Below, in pieces: positions 8,468 through 18,520 of a DNA stretch of 64,000 nucleotides (positions are counted from its first letter, which is position 1; every line of letters begins with the position of its first letter). The notes under the pieces were generated by a model. It was not told the DNA's origin and did no database searches. It saw nothing but the letters and a program-made list of their open reading frames with translations. A program made the translations under genes and the position numbers. This DNA comes from an uncultured Roseobacter sp. (GTDB taxonomy: Bacteria; Pseudomonadota; Alphaproteobacteria; Rhodobacterales; Rhodobacteraceae), in the NCBI RefSeq assembly GCF_947496515.1, contig NZ_CANMDB010000003.1, positions 186,001 to 250,000 on the forward strand. Reading direction: 5' to 3'.

Positions 8468-9703
8468 TTACGGCTTGGGGCGGCTCAGGGTCACGGCGGC
8501 TTCTTCCTCGGGCGAGAGCTCCGCGAAATCGAAACTGTCGAGCCGCGCGGCCCGCTTGCCCGCCCGTTCCGCGGCGGTGCCGATCCCGTCGAGATCCTCG
8601 CGCGCCTGCCGGAAATGGGTGTCGAGCTTGCCCACGCGGGTCACCACCAGTTCCACATCCCGGTGCAGCTGCTTCAGCGTCTTGCGGATGGCACCCGCCT
8701 GCTCGCGCATCCGTGCGTCCTTGAGGATCGCGCGCATGGTGTTCAGCGTCGCCATGCAGGTGGTGGGCGAGACGATCCAGACCCGCGCATCAAAACCGCG
8801 GCGCACCAGCTCGGGAAAGTTCGCGTGCAGCTCCGCATAGACCGCCTCGGAGGGCAGGAACATCAGCGCACCATCCGCCGTCTCACCGTCGAGGATATAT
8901 TTCTCTGATATATCAGTGATATGCTTGATCACGGCTGTCTTCATCTGCGCCACGGCCTGCTTCAGATCCGCATCCGTTTTGGCGCGTCGCAGCGCCTCAT
9001 AGGCCTCCAGCGGGAACTTGCTGTCGATCACGATCGGCCCGGGTGGATTGGGCAGATGGATGAGGCAATCGGCACGCTTGCCGTTGCTCAGCGTCGGCTG
9101 CCAGGTGTAGCTGTCGGGTGGCAGCGCCTTGGCCAGGATGTCGCGCAACTGGATCTCGCCAAAGGCCCCGCGGGTCTGCTTGTTGCTCAGAATATCCTGC
9201 AGCGACAGCACATCGCCCGAGAGTTTGGTGATATTGTCCTGCGCCCGGTCGATGGTCGCCAGCCGCTCCTGCAACTGCGTGAGGCTGGTGGTCGTCTTGG
9301 CGGAGGAGCCGTGCAGCGCTTCCTTGACCCGCTCCTGCATCTCCGCCAGCGACCGGGCAGAGCGTAACGCATTGTCAGACAAGCGTTCCTGCATCTGCTG
9401 CTGCACCGTTGCCAACCGGCTCTCCACCGTCTGGATCACCTGCGTCTGGGCATTGGCCTGCGTGTCTGAAACCGTCTGCAAGCCGCCCCTGAGCTGTGCC
9501 TGCCCGTCTCCAAGGTGTTGTATTTGTTGAGCTAACAGCCCCATCTGCTGCGCCAGCGGCCCGACGCTCGCCGCACTGCGGGATGCCGCGCGCACAGCCC
9601 AGACCAGCAGCAGGAGGATCAGCGCCAACACGCCCATGAGCGCCAGCGCGGCGATCACCAAAGGGTCGCTCAGCGCATAGGTTTGTCCGGCAATTTCAAT
9701 CAT
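8468..9703 (-). CDS. rmuC: DNA recombination protein RmuC
   Basis: A 411-residue protein with an N-terminal membrane anchor ([19 protein letters not shown]), then a coiled coil of about residues 45-150 rich in Q/E/L, then the RmuC nuclease-fold domain with [19 protein letters not shown] and [21 protein letters not shown]. RmuC is a putative endonuclease that limits inversions and short-repeat rearrangements. The chosen ATG overlaps the mutL stop (ATGA); an earlier in-frame start lies inside mutL. Coupling to mutL fits a shared genome-stability role, but the biochemical activity is not established for the family. Confidence 0.88.
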   Translation of the reverse strand: MIEIAGQTYALSDPLVIAALALMGVLALILLLLVWAVRAASRSAASVGPLAQQMGLLAQQIQHLGDGQAQLRGGLQTVSDTQANAQTQVIQTVESRLATVQQQMQERLSDNALRSARSLAEMQERVKEALHGSSAKTTTSLTQLQERLATIDRAQDNITKLSGDVLSLQDILSNKQTRGAFGEIQLRDILAKALPPDSYTWQPTLSNGKRADCLIHLPNPPGPIVIDSKFPLEAYEALRRAKTDADLKQAVAQMKTAVIKHITDISEKYILDGETADGALMFLPSEAVYAELHANFPELVRRGFDARVWIVSPTTCMATLNTMRAILKDARMREQAGAIRKTLKQLHRDVELVVTRVGKLDTHFRQAREDLDGIGTAAERAGKRAARLDSFDFAELSPEEEAAVTLSRPKP

Positions 9704-11520
9704 GTGCGTCCAAAGAGCCGTTCGATGTCCTGCAGCTTCAGCTCCACATAAGTGGGCCGCCCGTGGTTGCACTGGCCCGAATGCGGCGTCGCCTCCATCT
9801 CGCGCAGCAGGGCGTTCATCTCCTCCGCGCGCATCCAGCGGCCAGAGCGGATGGACCCATGGCAGGCCACCCGGCTCAGGATCGCCTCGATCCGCATCTG
9901 CAGCGTGGAAGAGGCCTCCTGCTCCGTCAGCTCATCGAGGATGTCGAGAACCAGCGCCCGCGCGTCCACCGTGCCCAGAATGGCCGGTGTTTCCCGGACC
10001 GCGATGGCCGTGCCGCCAAAGGGTTCGATGGTCAGGCCAAAGCCCGCCAGCGTGTCGGCCATATCCATCAGCCGCGCACTGTCACCGGCGGAAAGGTCAA
10101 TGATTTCAGGGATCAACAGCGCCTGCCGCGCGACGCCATTCTCCGCCATCTGGCGTTTCAGCTTCTCGTAGACGAGCCGTTCGTGGGCCGCATGCTGGTC
10201 CACGATCACCATGCCGGTTGCGGTCTGGGCGATGATGTAATTCTCATGTACCTGACCGCGGGCGGTGCCCAGCGGGTGGTCTGTTTCGGGCTCGGCCTCT
10301 ACCACGGTTTCCGGCGTCTCGACCCGGCCAAAGACGTCGTTGATCTCTGCAAAACCAGTGTGTTGCGTCGGGCGGCGTTCCATCTGGTAGACCCGCGCCC
10401 CTACCGGTTCCGGCGTGAAGGCCCCGAGTGTTGCCCCCGCCACGGTCGTGGACGCGCGGTGCCCGGCGTTCGCCAGCGCGTGCCGCAGCGCCGAGACGAT
10501 CAGACCGCGCGCGACACCGGGATCGCGAAACCGGACCTCGGATTTGGCAGGGTGCACGTTCACATCCACCAGCGTCGGGTCGCAGTCCAGAAACAGCGCC
10601 GCCGCCGGGTGCCGGTCCCGGCTGAGGAAATCCGCATAGGCCCCACGCAGCGCGCCCACCAGCAGCTTGTCCCGCACCGGGCGCCCGTTGACAAAGAGGT
10701 ACTGCGCCACCGCCGAGCCGCGCGAATAGGTGGGAAGTGCGGCAAAGCCCGTCAGGTGCAGCCCCTCGCGCGTCGCGTCGATGGGCAGCGCGTTCTCGGC
10801 AAATTCATGGCCCAGCACGCGGGCGAGCCTGCCGCTGAGCGCGTCAAAAAGATCTCCCTGCTCCGCCTCTGCCCGGAAAATCACCCGGCCCGCGCCGTCG
10901 CCCGAAACATCGCGCAGGGTAAAGCGCACGAAGGGCTCCGCCATGGCCAGCCGTTTGACCACATCGCCGATGGCCTGCGCCTCGGCCCGGTCGCTGCGCA
11001 TGAATTTCAGCCGCGCGGGCGTGGCGTAGAAGAGATCGCGCAGGGTGACCGTGGTGCCGGTATTGCACGCGGCCGGGCGCGGCGTGCCCATGTCGCCGCC
11101 CAGCACAGACAGCTCAACCCCGCTGCTGCCTTGCGCGCGGGTGGCGAGGGTCAACCGACCCACGGCCCCTAAGGACGGCAGCGCCTCGCCGCGAAACCCG
11201 AAGGTGTGGATATCGAGAAGATCCGTGCCCGCCGTCTTGGAGGTCGCGTGGCGGGACAGCGCCAGGGGCAACTCCTCCGGCGTCATGCCGCAGCCATCGT
11301 CCTGCACCCGGATCAGCGTCTTGCCCCCGTCGGCGTAGTCCACCGTGATATGACGCGCGCCGGCGTCCAGCGCGTTCTCCACCAGTTCCTTGACCGCAGA
11401 GGCGGGCCGTTCGACCACTTCACCCGCCGCGATGCGGTTGATTGCGGCTTCGTCCAGCTGACGTATGGTGGGGCGGTCGCCGTCAGAGTTGGGGCTTATA
11501 TTGGGGCTGAAGGAGTTCAT
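9700..11520 (-). CDS. mutL: DNA mismatch repair endonuclease MutL
   Basis: A 606-residue MutL. The GHKL ATPase domain has [28 protein letters not shown] and DDGCGM, then [13 protein letters not shown]. The C-terminal dimerisation domain contains [12 protein letters not shown], an exact DQHA(X)2E(X)4E metal-binding endonuclease motif. This marks a MutH-independent nicking MutL, unlike the E. coli protein. A NHGRPT segment near the C-terminus corresponds to the usual (C)PHGRP motif. Translation is coupled to rmuC downstream by a 4-bp overlap. It starts 53 bp from the end of puuD. Confidence 0.95.
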   Translation of the reverse strand: MNSFSPNISPNSDGDRPTIRQLDEAAINRIAAGEVVERPASAVKELVENALDAGARHITVDYADGGKTLIRVQDDGCGMTPEELPLALSRHATSKTAGTDLLDIHTFGFRGEALPSLGAVGRLTLATRAQGSSGVELSVLGGDMGTPRPAACNTGTTVTLRDLFYATPARLKFMRSDRAEAQAIGDVVKRLAMAEPFVRFTLRDVSGDGAGRVIFRAEAEQGDLFDALSGRLARVLGHEFAENALPIDATREGLHLTGFAALPTYSRGSAVAQYLFVNGRPVRDKLLVGALRGAYADFLSRDRHPAAALFLDCDPTLVDVNVHPAKSEVRFRDPGVARGLIVSALRHALANAGHRASTTVAGATLGAFTPEPVGARVYQMERRPTQHTGFAEINDVFGRVETPETVVEAEPETDHPLGTARGQVHENYIIAQTATGMVIVDQHAAHERLVYEKLKRQMAENGVARQALLIPEIIDLSAGDSARLMDMADTLAGFGLTIEPFGGTAIAVRETPAILGTVDARALVLDILDELTEQEASSTLQMRIEAILSRVACHGSIRSGRWMRAEEMNALLREMEATPHSGQCNHGRPTYVELKLQDIERLFGRT

Positions 11521-11572
11521 ACCCCTAAGTGTAGCATGACCTTCGTCGATTCTGAAACCGCATTCGTCGGGC

Positions 11573-12793
11573 TTAGCGGTCTTGTGCTGCGAGATACCAG
11601 GCGACGATCTGCGCGCGTTCTTCTTCGGCCAGATAGGTGATGTTGCCCGGCGGCATCGCGTGGCTCAGCCCCGATTGCAGGTAGATGGCGCGGGCCGACT
11701 GGGCGATGTGGTATTCGGTGTCGAGCCGGACGCCCTTGGGCGCCCAGAGCAGCCCATCCCACACAGGCTCTGCCGCGTGGCACATGGAGCAGCGGCCCAG
11801 GACGATGTCATGGACATCCCCGAAACCGGGGGCTTCGGCAAAGCGCAGGGCGGCACCCCGGAGGGCCTGCGGCGTCTCTTGCCGCATGGGGGCGGTGGAA
11901 AGCCACATGATCGCAATGAAGATCAGCGTTGTCACAGCCCAGGTCCAGTGCGGATTGCCTGTGCGGGCGTGCAGGCTGTTGAAATAGTGCCGGATCGTGA
12001 CGCCCATCAGGAAGACGAGGCTGGCGATGATCCAGGTATGCTCGGTCGCGAAGGCCAGCGGGTAGTGGTTGCTGAGCATCAGAAAGATCACCGGCAGTGT
12101 GAGGTAGTTGTTGTGGGTGCTGCGCTGCTTGGCGATCAGCCCGTATTTCGCGTCCGGCATGCGGCCCGCGATCAGGTCGGCGACGACGATCTTCTGGTTG
12201 GGAATGATGATCATGAAGACATTGGCGCTCATGATCGTGGCGGTGAAGGCGCCCAGGTGCAACATCGCGGCGCGGCCCGAGAAGACGGAGGCGTAGAACC
12301 ACGACATCGCCACCAATACGCCGAAGAGGGCGATCATTAGGGTGGTCTGGTTGGCGTTGACGAAGACGCGGCAGAGGGTGGTGTAGGCGAGCCAGCCAAA
12401 CGCGAGTGAGGCGAGCGAGATGCCGATGGCCTGCCAGGCGGCGAGCTCCGCGATGCCGGGGTCGATCAGGTAGAATTCCGCGCCAAGGTAGTAGACGAGG
12501 ACCAGCAGGATGAAGCCGCTGATCCAGGTCCAGTAGCTTTGCCATTTGTGCCAGATCAGCCCGTCGGGCATGTGTTCGGGCGCGACGAGGTATTTCTGGA
12601 TATGGTAGAAGCCGCCGCCGTGGACCTGCCATTCCTCTCCGTCCGCGCCGCTGGCGAGGTTGCGGTCCCGGTGCAGGCCGAGATCCAGCGCGATGAAGTA
12701 GAAGGACGACCCGATCCACGCGATGGCTGTGATGACATGCAGCCAGCGGACCGCGAACTCGATCCACGCGCCCATGGCTGCGAGGTCATACAT
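11573..12793 (-). CDS. puuD: Membrane-bound cytochrome-c urate oxidase PuuD
   Basis: A 406-residue protein with about eight transmembrane helices (DUF989 fold, starting [29 protein letters not shown]) and a C-terminal periplasmic cytochrome c domain. That domain holds the haem motif CSMCH at 335-339 and the likely axial Met380 in SHAMPPGN. PuuD proteins oxidise urate to 5-hydroxyisourate and pass electrons to the respiratory chain instead of making peroxide. It is the last gene of the minus-strand purine unit, after the NCS2 permease. The start is uncertain because no clear ribosome site precedes it; MGAW six codons in is an alternative. Confidence 0.9.
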   Translation of the reverse strand: MYDLAAMGAWIEFAVRWLHVITAIAWIGSSFYFIALDLGLHRDRNLASGADGEEWQVHGGGFYHIQKYLVAPEHMPDGLIWHKWQSYWTWISGFILLVLVYYLGAEFYLIDPGIAELAAWQAIGISLASLAFGWLAYTTLCRVFVNANQTTLMIALFGVLVAMSWFYASVFSGRAAMLHLGAFTATIMSANVFMIIIPNQKIVVADLIAGRMPDAKYGLIAKQRSTHNNYLTLPVIFLMLSNHYPLAFATEHTWIIASLVFLMGVTIRHYFNSLHARTGNPHWTWAVTTLIFIAIMWLSTAPMRQETPQALRGAALRFAEAPGFGDVHDIVLGRCSMCHAAEPVWDGLLWAPKGVRLDTEYHIAQSARAIYLQSGLSHAMPPGNITYLAEEERAQIVAWYLAAQDR

Positions 12794-12835
12794 CGGGGGG
12801 CTGCATCATGCTGGCGTGCCGCGGGTCGAGATCAT

Positions 12836-12871
12836 GGGAGCCTTCGGCGAGAGTTTATTTGGCAAGATGAG
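12836..12871 (-). repeat. TTTCAYCTTGCC-type dispersed element, short copy
   Basis: Read on the minus strand it contains TCATCTTGCC, then AAACTC, then GGCTCC. It sits in the 84-bp gap between the NCS2 permease stop and puuD. Related copies are at 44234-44300, 45806-45843 and 48383-48449. This copy lacks the long GC hairpin tail. Confidence 0.55.
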
Positions 12872-12877
12872 AGAGCA

Positions 12878-14197
12878 TTATATCTCCTCGGGCAGTGCGA
12901 GGTTGAGAGTGATGGCGATGAGCGCCGTGGGGGCCACGGCGGATGTGGCCAGTGTGCCAACCACACCTGGCAGATACTGGACCGCCGATGGCACCAGGTT
13001 CAAGCCCAATCCGGCGGTGAGGGAGACGGCGATGATCACCATGTTGCGGCGGTTCATGTCGACTTCGCTGAGCACATTCAGACCGGCGGCGGCAACCATG
13101 CCGAACATGACGATCACCCCACCGCCCAGTACGGGCAGCGGCATGGAGGCGATGACGGCACCGATCTTGGGGGCAAGGCCGCAGAGGATGAGGATCAGCG
13201 CCCCGATGGTGACGACATGGCGGCTCATGATGCCGGTCATGCCGACGATGCCCACATTCTGGCTGAAGGAGGTGTTGGGCAGCCCGCCGAAGACGCCCGC
13301 GATGGCGGTGCCGAGGCCATCCGCGTAGGTTGCGCCCGCAATCTCGGCATCGGTGGCTTCTCGGCCTGCGCCTGCCTTGGTGGTCGCGGAGGCGTCGCCG
13401 ACGGTTTCGATGGCCGAGACGATGGAGACGAGGGTGACGGCGATCACCGCGCCCAGCGAGAATTCGAACCCGTAGGGCAGAGGGGTGACGCTGGTGATCC
13501 AGCTGGCATTGGCTACGGCGGAGAAATTCACCATGCCGAAAGCAAGCGCCAGAAGGTATCCCGCGATCAGGCCGATCAGGATTGCCGCGTTGCTGAGGGT
13601 CCCCTTGGTGAAGAACTTGAGGATCAGGGCGACGATGACGACGCTAAGCGCCACGGACCAGTGCATGAGAGAGCCGAAGCTTTCCGCTTCCATCTGGAAC
13701 GGGGCTGCCCCGCCCGCGGCGTATTTGATCGCCACCGGGATCAGGTAGAGCCCGATGGCGAGGATCACCAGCCCGGTGATTAGGGGCGGGAAGAGCCAGC
13801 GCAGATGTTTGATAAAGGCGCCCAGCACGAAGTGGATGCCACCCGCGATGATGCAGGCGCTGAGCGCGACACCCATGCCTTGCGTCGCGGCGACGCCCGC
13901 CAGAACGCCAACGAAGGCAAAGCTGGTGCCTTGCATGATCGGCAGTCTTGCGCCCACTGGGCCGATGCCCACCGTTTGAAAGAGCGTCGCCACCCCCGCA
14001 AAGAGCATTGCCATCTGGATCAGGTAGATCTGCTCGGCCCCGCCGAAGGCGAGACCGGCGGCACCCGCGACGATGATCGACGGCGTCACATTCGAGGCGA
14101 ACATCGCCAGCACGTGTTGTAGCCCCAGCGGGACAGCCTGGGCCAAGGGGGGTGTTTCATCGGGGTCTGCGTAGATCGATGTGCTCATGTCGGTCAT
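12878..14197 (-). CDS. NCS2 nucleobase:cation symporter, probable urate/xanthine permease
   Basis: A 439-residue inner-membrane permease with about 12-14 helices. It carries the NCS2/NAT signature QNVGIVGMTG and the helix-1 region PLGLQHVLAMFASNVTPSIIV. The family imports xanthine, uric acid or uracil with protons or sodium. Its place between ureidoglycolate lyase and urate oxidase makes urate or xanthine the likely cargo. The ATG at 14197 is chosen because AGGGA lies 8 bp upstream; MSTS three codons later is an alternative. It starts 31 bp after allA. Confidence 0.85.
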   Translation of the reverse strand: MTDMSTSIYADPDETPPLAQAVPLGLQHVLAMFASNVTPSIIVAGAAGLAFGGAEQIYLIQMAMLFAGVATLFQTVGIGPVGARLPIMQGTSFAFVGVLAGVAATQGMGVALSACIIAGGIHFVLGAFIKHLRWLFPPLITGLVILAIGLYLIPVAIKYAAGGAAPFQMEAESFGSLMHWSVALSVVIVALILKFFTKGTLSNAAILIGLIAGYLLALAFGMVNFSAVANASWITSVTPLPYGFEFSLGAVIAVTLVSIVSAIETVGDASATTKAGAGREATDAEIAGATYADGLGTAIAGVFGGLPNTSFSQNVGIVGMTGIMSRHVVTIGALILILCGLAPKIGAVIASMPLPVLGGGVIVMFGMVAAAGLNVLSEVDMNRRNMVIIAVSLTAGLGLNLVPSAVQYLPGVVGTLATSAVAPTALIAITLNLALPEEI

Positions 14198-14228
14198 CTG
14201 TTCTATCCCTGTCGCATGGTTTTTTGCC

Positions 14229-14717
14229 TTATGAAACCACGTCGTAGGGCGGATCAAGCAAAACCTCTCGCAGGTTGGGCGTGGGGCCAATTCGATCGAT
14301 AACTGCAAAAATTCCGGGCGTTGAGAGGGGGGTCAGCACCCCGTGCCAGATGCCGGGGTGCAGGTTGATACCCTGATAGGGGGCGGCCAGGAAGGCCCGC
14401 GGCGTGCCCGGGATGCCGTCTGCGTCCGGGGCGACGGTGACCAGAAAGGGTGCGGCGTGCATCGGGATAAAGGCCTGGCTGCCGTCGGGGTGTTGTTCCA
14501 GCAGGTCGAGACGGTAGGGAAGCGCGCGCGGCTCTGCGTGAAAGAGGCTGATGCCTGCGCGGCCGTCCGGTCCAAAGTCCAGCCGGGCCCGATCGTGAAA
14601 CCGCCCGCACATCCCGGCATTGATCATCTTGTCCGGTGCGCCCTCGCACTCAAGCACCTCACCGAAGGGCGCGAAGGCGTCGGCTGTCAGGGGTTGGGCG
14701 TGGATCTGTCGGCTCAC
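14229..14717 (-). CDS. allA: Ureidoglycolate lyase
   Basis: A 162-residue AllA-type cupin. It begins (V/M)SRQIHAQPLTADAFAPFGEVLEC and has the late active-site segment GINLHPGIWHGVLTPL. It splits (S)-ureidoglycolate to glyoxylate and urea. The start is a GTG whose GTGA overlaps the stop of the upstream gene, which gives the normal family length and implies translational coupling. Longer in-frame starts would lie inside the neighbour. Together with the aminohydrolase it forms the tail of ureide breakdown; the glyoxylate carboligase route is not in the window. Confidence 0.88.
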   Translation of the reverse strand: MSRQIHAQPLTADAFAPFGEVLECEGAPDKMINAGMCGRFHDRARLDFGPDGRAGISLFHAEPRALPYRLDLLEQHPDGSQAFIPMHAAPFLVTVAPDADGIPGTPRAFLAAPYQGINLHPGIWHGVLTPLSTPGIFAVIDRIGPTPNLREVLLDPPYDVVS

Positions 14718-15523
14718 AGGCGCATATGACGGTTCACGTCCTTGTAGAGCAGATAGCGAAATGGCTCTGATCCGGTGGCGATACAGGCCTGCGGACAGAA
14801 GGCGCGCAGCCACAGGAAATCCCCCGGGCCGACGCTGACCCAATCGGTGTTCAGCAGATACTCCGCCGTGCCCTGCAGCACGTAAAGCCCATGCTCCATC
14901 ACATGGGTTTCGGCAAAGGGGATGCGCCCGCCGGGCTGGAAGTTCACCAGATTGACGTGGAAGTCATACTCCAGATTCAAGGGATCCATGAAGCGTTGGG
15001 TTGACCAAAGATCGCCACAATCGGGCATCGGGATCGCGGGGACATCTTGTTCATGCGTGACGAAGGCTTCGGGCACGTTGATGCCGGGGGCGGGTTCGAA
15101 CTTCTTGCGGATCCAGTGAAACCGGCAGGGTGCCTCGTGTGGGTTGAACAGGGTCCAGACCGCTGCGGGTGGCAGGTAGACATAGCTGCCGGGGCGCAGA
15201 TCATAGGTGTCCTGACCCAGTGTCAGACGCGCCTGACCGTCGGCGATAAAGATCATCGCCTGCGCGTCCTTGTCCGGTTCAGGGTCGTTGCTGCCGCCTT
15301 CGGGGTCCAGCTCCACCGCGTATTGCGCAAAGGTCTCGGCAAACCCGCTGAGCGGTCGGGCCAGGACCCAGACCCGGGTGTTCTGCCAGCCGGGTAGAAA
15401 ACTGGTAACAATATCGCGCTGTGTGCAGGCGGGGATCACCGCGTAGCTTTCGGTGAAGACCGCGGTGCTTTCGGGGTTCTGGCTTTGATCCGGCAGACCG
15501 CCGGGGGGGAAGGCATAGCTCAT
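14714..15523 (-). CDS. (S)-ureidoglycine aminohydrolase (double cupin)
   Basis: A 269-residue bicupin that hydrolyses (S)-ureidoglycine to (S)-ureidoglycolate and ammonia using a metal, probably manganese. The first cupin includes AQAMIFIADGQARLTLG and LRPGSYVYLPPAAVW. The second has PFAETHVMEHGLYVLQGTAEYLL, which supplies the metal-binding His/Glu residues, and VGPGDFLWLRAFCPQACIA. Such genes are often labelled bifunctional allantoicase, but the fold is that of the aminohydrolase. It overlaps its upstream partner by ATGA and allA by GTGA. Confidence 0.88.
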   Translation of the reverse strand: MSYAFPPGGLPDQSQNPESTAVFTESYAVIPACTQRDIVTSFLPGWQNTRVWVLARPLSGFAETFAQYAVELDPEGGSNDPEPDKDAQAMIFIADGQARLTLGQDTYDLRPGSYVYLPPAAVWTLFNPHEAPCRFHWIRKKFEPAPGINVPEAFVTHEQDVPAIPMPDCGDLWSTQRFMDPLNLEYDFHVNLVNFQPGGRIPFAETHVMEHGLYVLQGTAEYLLNTDWVSVGPGDFLWLRAFCPQACIATGSEPFRYLLYKDVNRHMRL

Positions 15524-16932
15524 GACATCGCCTCTAGCCGCAGGGCGGCGATACGTTCCACCTGACGGCAGGCCTCCTCCCGCTCGGTGGCGGTGTCATG
15601 GTCCAGCCGGGTGCGGAAGGCGCGCAGAATGCCCGGTTTATCGTGGTCTTTCACGGCGATGATGAAGGGAAAGCCGTGTTTGGTCACGTAAGCGGTGTTG
15701 AGCTGCTCGAACTCGGACCGTTCGGCATCCGTCAGCGCGTCCAGTCCGGCGCTGGCCTGCTCGGCGGTGCTGTCGGGGGTCAGGCGCTTGGCCGAAGCGA
15801 GCTTGCCTGCCAGATCGGGGTGCGCGCGCAGCACGCCGAGGCGCTCTTCGGCAGAGGCGCTGCGGAAGACACGGGCGAGGGCGGAATGCAGCCCGATGGC
15901 ACTGTCATGGGCAGGGCCAAGCTCCAGATCGAAGGCCCGTTCCGCGATCCAGGGCGAATGCTCAAAGATGCCGCCGAAGCGCGCGACGAAATCCGGGCGG
16001 TTGAGCGTCGAGGGGCGCAGGCGGTCAACGGGCGGATGGGTCTTGGCCCAATGCTCTGCGATCTCGATCCGGCGGGGGCACCAGACCCCCTCAAACTCTT
16101 GGATGTAGTCGATAAACCGGCGCAGTGCCTGTACGCGACCGGGTCGTCCGATCAGGCGGCAGTGTAACCCGATGGACATCATCTTGGCCGATCCCGCAGC
16201 CCCTTCGGCATAGAGCGCATCGAAAGTGTCGCGCAGATAGGCAAAGAACTGATCGCCCGCGTTGAACCCTTGCGGCGTGGCAAAGCGCATGTCGTTGCAG
16301 TCGAGCGTGTAGGGGATAATCAGCTGGTCACGTCCGTCGATGCGGCTCCAGTAGGGCAGATCGTCGTCATAGGTATCCGAGATATAGTCGAACTGGCCCG
16401 TGCGCGCGGCGAGTGCGACGGTGTTGACCGAACAGCGCCCGGTGTACCAGCCGCGCGGGGCGGCGCCTGTCACTTCTGTGTGCAGCCGCACGGCTTCGGC
16501 CATATCCGCGGTTTCCTCGGCCTCGCTGTGGTCCTTGTAGTCGATCCATTTCAGCCCGTGGCTGGCAATCTCCCAGCCTGCCGCGCGCATGGCGTGAACC
16601 TGTTCGGGTGCGCGGGCCAGCGCTGTGGCGACCCCGTAGATGGTCAGGGGGATGCGCGCTTCGGTGAACAGACGGTGCAGCCGCCAGAACCCGGCGCGCG
16701 CACCGTAGTCGTAGATCGATTCCATGTTCCAGTGCCGCTGCCCGGGCCACGGGGCGGCGCCCACGATCTCCGACAGAAATGCCTCCGATGCCGCATCGCC
16801 GTGCAGCAGGCAGTTCTCGCCGCCTTCTTCGTAGTTGAGGACGAATTGCACGGCGATCCGCGCGCCCCCGGGCCAGGCAGCATCGGGTGGGGTGGCGCCG
16901 TAACCTGTGAAATCCCGGGGGTAGCGTGTCAC
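15520..16932 (-). CDS. Fused allantoinase (PuuE) and OHCU decarboxylase (UraD)
   Basis: A 470-residue two-domain enzyme. Residues about 1-300 are a PuuE-type allantoinase of the polysaccharide deacetylase fold (VQFVLNYEEGGENCLLHGD, WEIASHGLKWIDY, GWYTGRCSVNT). Residues about 308-470 are 2-oxo-4-hydroxy-4-carboxy-5-ureidoimidazoline decarboxylase, with FEHSPWIAERAF, the catalytic H371 in LRAHPDLAGKLA, and TAYVTKHGFPFIIAVK. The fusion joins formation of (S)-allantoin to its hydrolysis to allantoate. The start is GTG with GGAG 8 bp upstream. It is the first gene of the minus-strand purine unit and diverges from hydroxyisourate hydrolase. Fusions of this kind are known in related bacteria. Confidence 0.9.
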   Translation of the reverse strand: MTRYPRDFTGYGATPPDAAWPGGARIAVQFVLNYEEGGENCLLHGDAASEAFLSEIVGAAPWPGQRHWNMESIYDYGARAGFWRLHRLFTEARIPLTIYGVATALARAPEQVHAMRAAGWEIASHGLKWIDYKDHSEAEETADMAEAVRLHTEVTGAAPRGWYTGRCSVNTVALAARTGQFDYISDTYDDDLPYWSRIDGRDQLIIPYTLDCNDMRFATPQGFNAGDQFFAYLRDTFDALYAEGAAGSAKMMSIGLHCRLIGRPGRVQALRRFIDYIQEFEGVWCPRRIEIAEHWAKTHPPVDRLRPSTLNRPDFVARFGGIFEHSPWIAERAFDLELGPAHDSAIGLHSALARVFRSASAEERLGVLRAHPDLAGKLASAKRLTPDSTAEQASAGLDALTDAERSEFEQLNTAYVTKHGFPFIIAVKDHDKPGILRAFRTRLDHDTATEREEACRQVERIAALRLEAMS

Positions 16933-17039
16933 GTGGGTGTCTCCATGGTGGTTGGGCGCATTGAATACCCACTGGCGGTCCGTTGCAATTCGGAACTGGG
17001 GCGGGCAGGGTCAGGGTGGACCGGACGCACGGAGGCACC

Positions 17040-17399
17040 ATGGCCGAGGGCTATCTGACGACACATGTTCTCGACACCGCGCGCGGCTGTCCGGCGGCGG
17101 GGGTGCGCATTCGTCTCTACCGCATGGAGGAGGCCGGGCCGGAGGCGCTTGCCGATGCGGTGACGAATGCCGACGGCCGCACGGATGCGCCGATCCTAGG
17201 TCAAGAGGATTTCCGCACGGGCATCTACGAACTGGTGTTCGAGGCCGGATCCTATCTGAAGGCCAGCGGTGCTGCGGTCGCGGGCCCGCTCTTTCTGGAC
17301 AGCATCCCCATTCGCTTTGGCATCACGGATGCGCAGAACCATTATCACGTGCCGCTATTGCTCTCGCCCTTTGGGTATTCCACCTACCGGGGCAGCTAG
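17040..17399 (+). CDS. uraH: 5-hydroxyisourate hydrolase (transthyretin-like)
   Basis: A 119-residue transthyretin-related hydrolase, the step between urate oxidase and OHCU decarboxylase. It starts [19 protein letters not shown] (conserved HVLD region), has [19 protein letters not shown] at the end, and finishes with the diagnostic YRGS tetrapeptide. GGAGG lies 4 bp before the ATG, which decides against a longer frame from 16983. It is divergent from the fused allantoinase gene across a 107-bp gap that probably holds both promoters. A hairpin follows the stop directly. Confidence 0.93.
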   Translation: MAEGYLTTHVLDTARGCPAAGVRIRLYRMEEAGPEALADAVTNADGRTDAPILGQEDFRTGIYELVFEAGSYLKASGAAVAGPLFLDSIPIRFGITDAQNHYHVPLLLSPFGYSTYRGS

Positions 17400-17401
17400 G
17401 C

Positions 17402-17422
17402 CAAGAACGTTCAACGTTCTTG
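17402..17422. repeat. Perfect 21-bp inverted repeat after uraH
   Basis: Arms CAAGAACGTT and AACGTTCTTG around a single C, beginning 3 bp after the uraH stop. A further CAACGTTG follows at 17424-17431. Position suits a terminator for uraH, but there is no T-tract, and it also lies 55 bp before deoC. It belongs to the covariant hairpin family found at 20949, 36848 and 44063. Confidence 0.6.
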
Positions 17423-17476
17423 CCAACGTTGCACACCCGTGCCACCCTCTGCGCCCACAATAGCGGTAGGATCGCG

Positions 17477-18481
17477 ATGCCAGCCCAGACGACCCACACG
17501 CCCGCAGCGACGCAGACCGCGCAACTGCCGCAGATCCATGAGCCGCGCAATCCCGGCATGCCGCTCGATCTCGACTGGGTGCGCGCGCTGCAGGCCAATA
17601 CTTCGGCCATCGAACGCCGTGCGGCCAGCCTGCCCGCCCGCCGATCTGTCAAGAAAGCGCATCAGGCGGCTTGGCTTTTGCGCGCTGTCACCTGCATCGA
17701 CCTCACCACCCTTTCGGGCGACGATACGGAGGCGCGGGTGTTGCGGCTTTGCGCCAAGGCGCGTCAGCCTGTGGCGCGTGCCGTGCTCGACGCGCTCGGC
17801 ATGGGTCCGATCACCACCGGCGCGGTCTGTGTCTATCACGAGATGATCCCCGCGGCGGCGCGGGCCTTGGAAGGCACGGGCATCCCTGTGGCTGCCGTCA
17901 GTACGGGCTTTCCTGCGGGCTTGTCACCGCTGCACCTGCGCATCGCGGAGATCGAGGAAAGCGTGAAGGCCGGCGCGGCAGAAATCGACATCGTCATCTC
18001 CCGACGCCATGTGCTGTCCGGTGACTGGCACGCGCTCTACGAAGAGATGCAGGCGTTCCGCGCGGCCTGCGGCGAGGCGCATGTGAAGGCGATCCTGGCG
18101 ACGGGAGAGCTGGGGTCTCTGCGCAATGTGGCGCGCGCCTCGCAGATCTGCATGATGGCGGGGGCGGATTTCATCAAGACCTCCACCGGCAAGGAGAGCG
18201 TGAACGCGACGCTGCCGGTGACGCTGGTGATGATCCGCGCCATCCGGGATTATTACGCGCGGACGGGGTTCCGGGTGGGATACAAGCCCGCAGGCGGGAT
18301 TTCCAAGGCGAAGGATGCGATCACCTATCTGGCCATGATCAAGGAAGAACTGGGCGATCGCTGGCTCAGGCCCGATCTTTTCCGCTTTGGTGCATCCTCG
18401 CTGCTGACCGACATTGAGCGGCAGCTGGAGCACCACGTGACGGGCCATTACTCTGCCGGATACCGCCATGCGATGGGCTGA
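17477..18481 (+). CDS. deoC: Deoxyribose-phosphate aldolase
   Basis: A 334-residue class I aldolase cleaving 2-deoxyribose-5-phosphate to glyceraldehyde-3-phosphate and acetaldehyde. The Schiff-base lysine is K234 in DFIKTSTGKESVN, and the second active-site lysine lies in VGYKPAGGISK. It is longer than E. coli DeoC (259 residues) because of an N-terminal extension of about 70 residues, as in eukaryote-like members. The ATG at 17477 is chosen; the frame is open far upstream but runs across uraH and the hairpin. The next gene, an aldehyde dehydrogenase, starts 39 bp downstream, so acetaldehyde oxidation may be coupled. Confidence 0.92.
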   Translation: MPAQTTHTPAATQTAQLPQIHEPRNPGMPLDLDWVRALQANTSAIERRAASLPARRSVKKAHQAAWLLRAVTCIDLTTLSGDDTEARVLRLCAKARQPVARAVLDALGMGPITTGAVCVYHEMIPAAARALEGTGIPVAAVSTGFPAGLSPLHLRIAEIEESVKAGAAEIDIVISRRHVLSGDWHALYEEMQAFRAACGEAHVKAILATGELGSLRNVARASQICMMAGADFIKTSTGKESVNATLPVTLVMIRAIRDYYARTGFRVGYKPAGGISKAKDAITYLAMIKEELGDRWLRPDLFRFGASSLLTDIERQLEHHVTGHYSAGYRHAMG

Positions 18482-18520
18482 GCAGGTGGCGGGATACGCA
18501 ATCTCAGAAAGGGTGATGCC

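Noticed and set aside
17040-17476. Upstream extension of deoC from 16937
   Set aside because: The extension would run through uraH in another frame and across the 17402 hairpin; the ATG at 17477 gives a complete aldolase.
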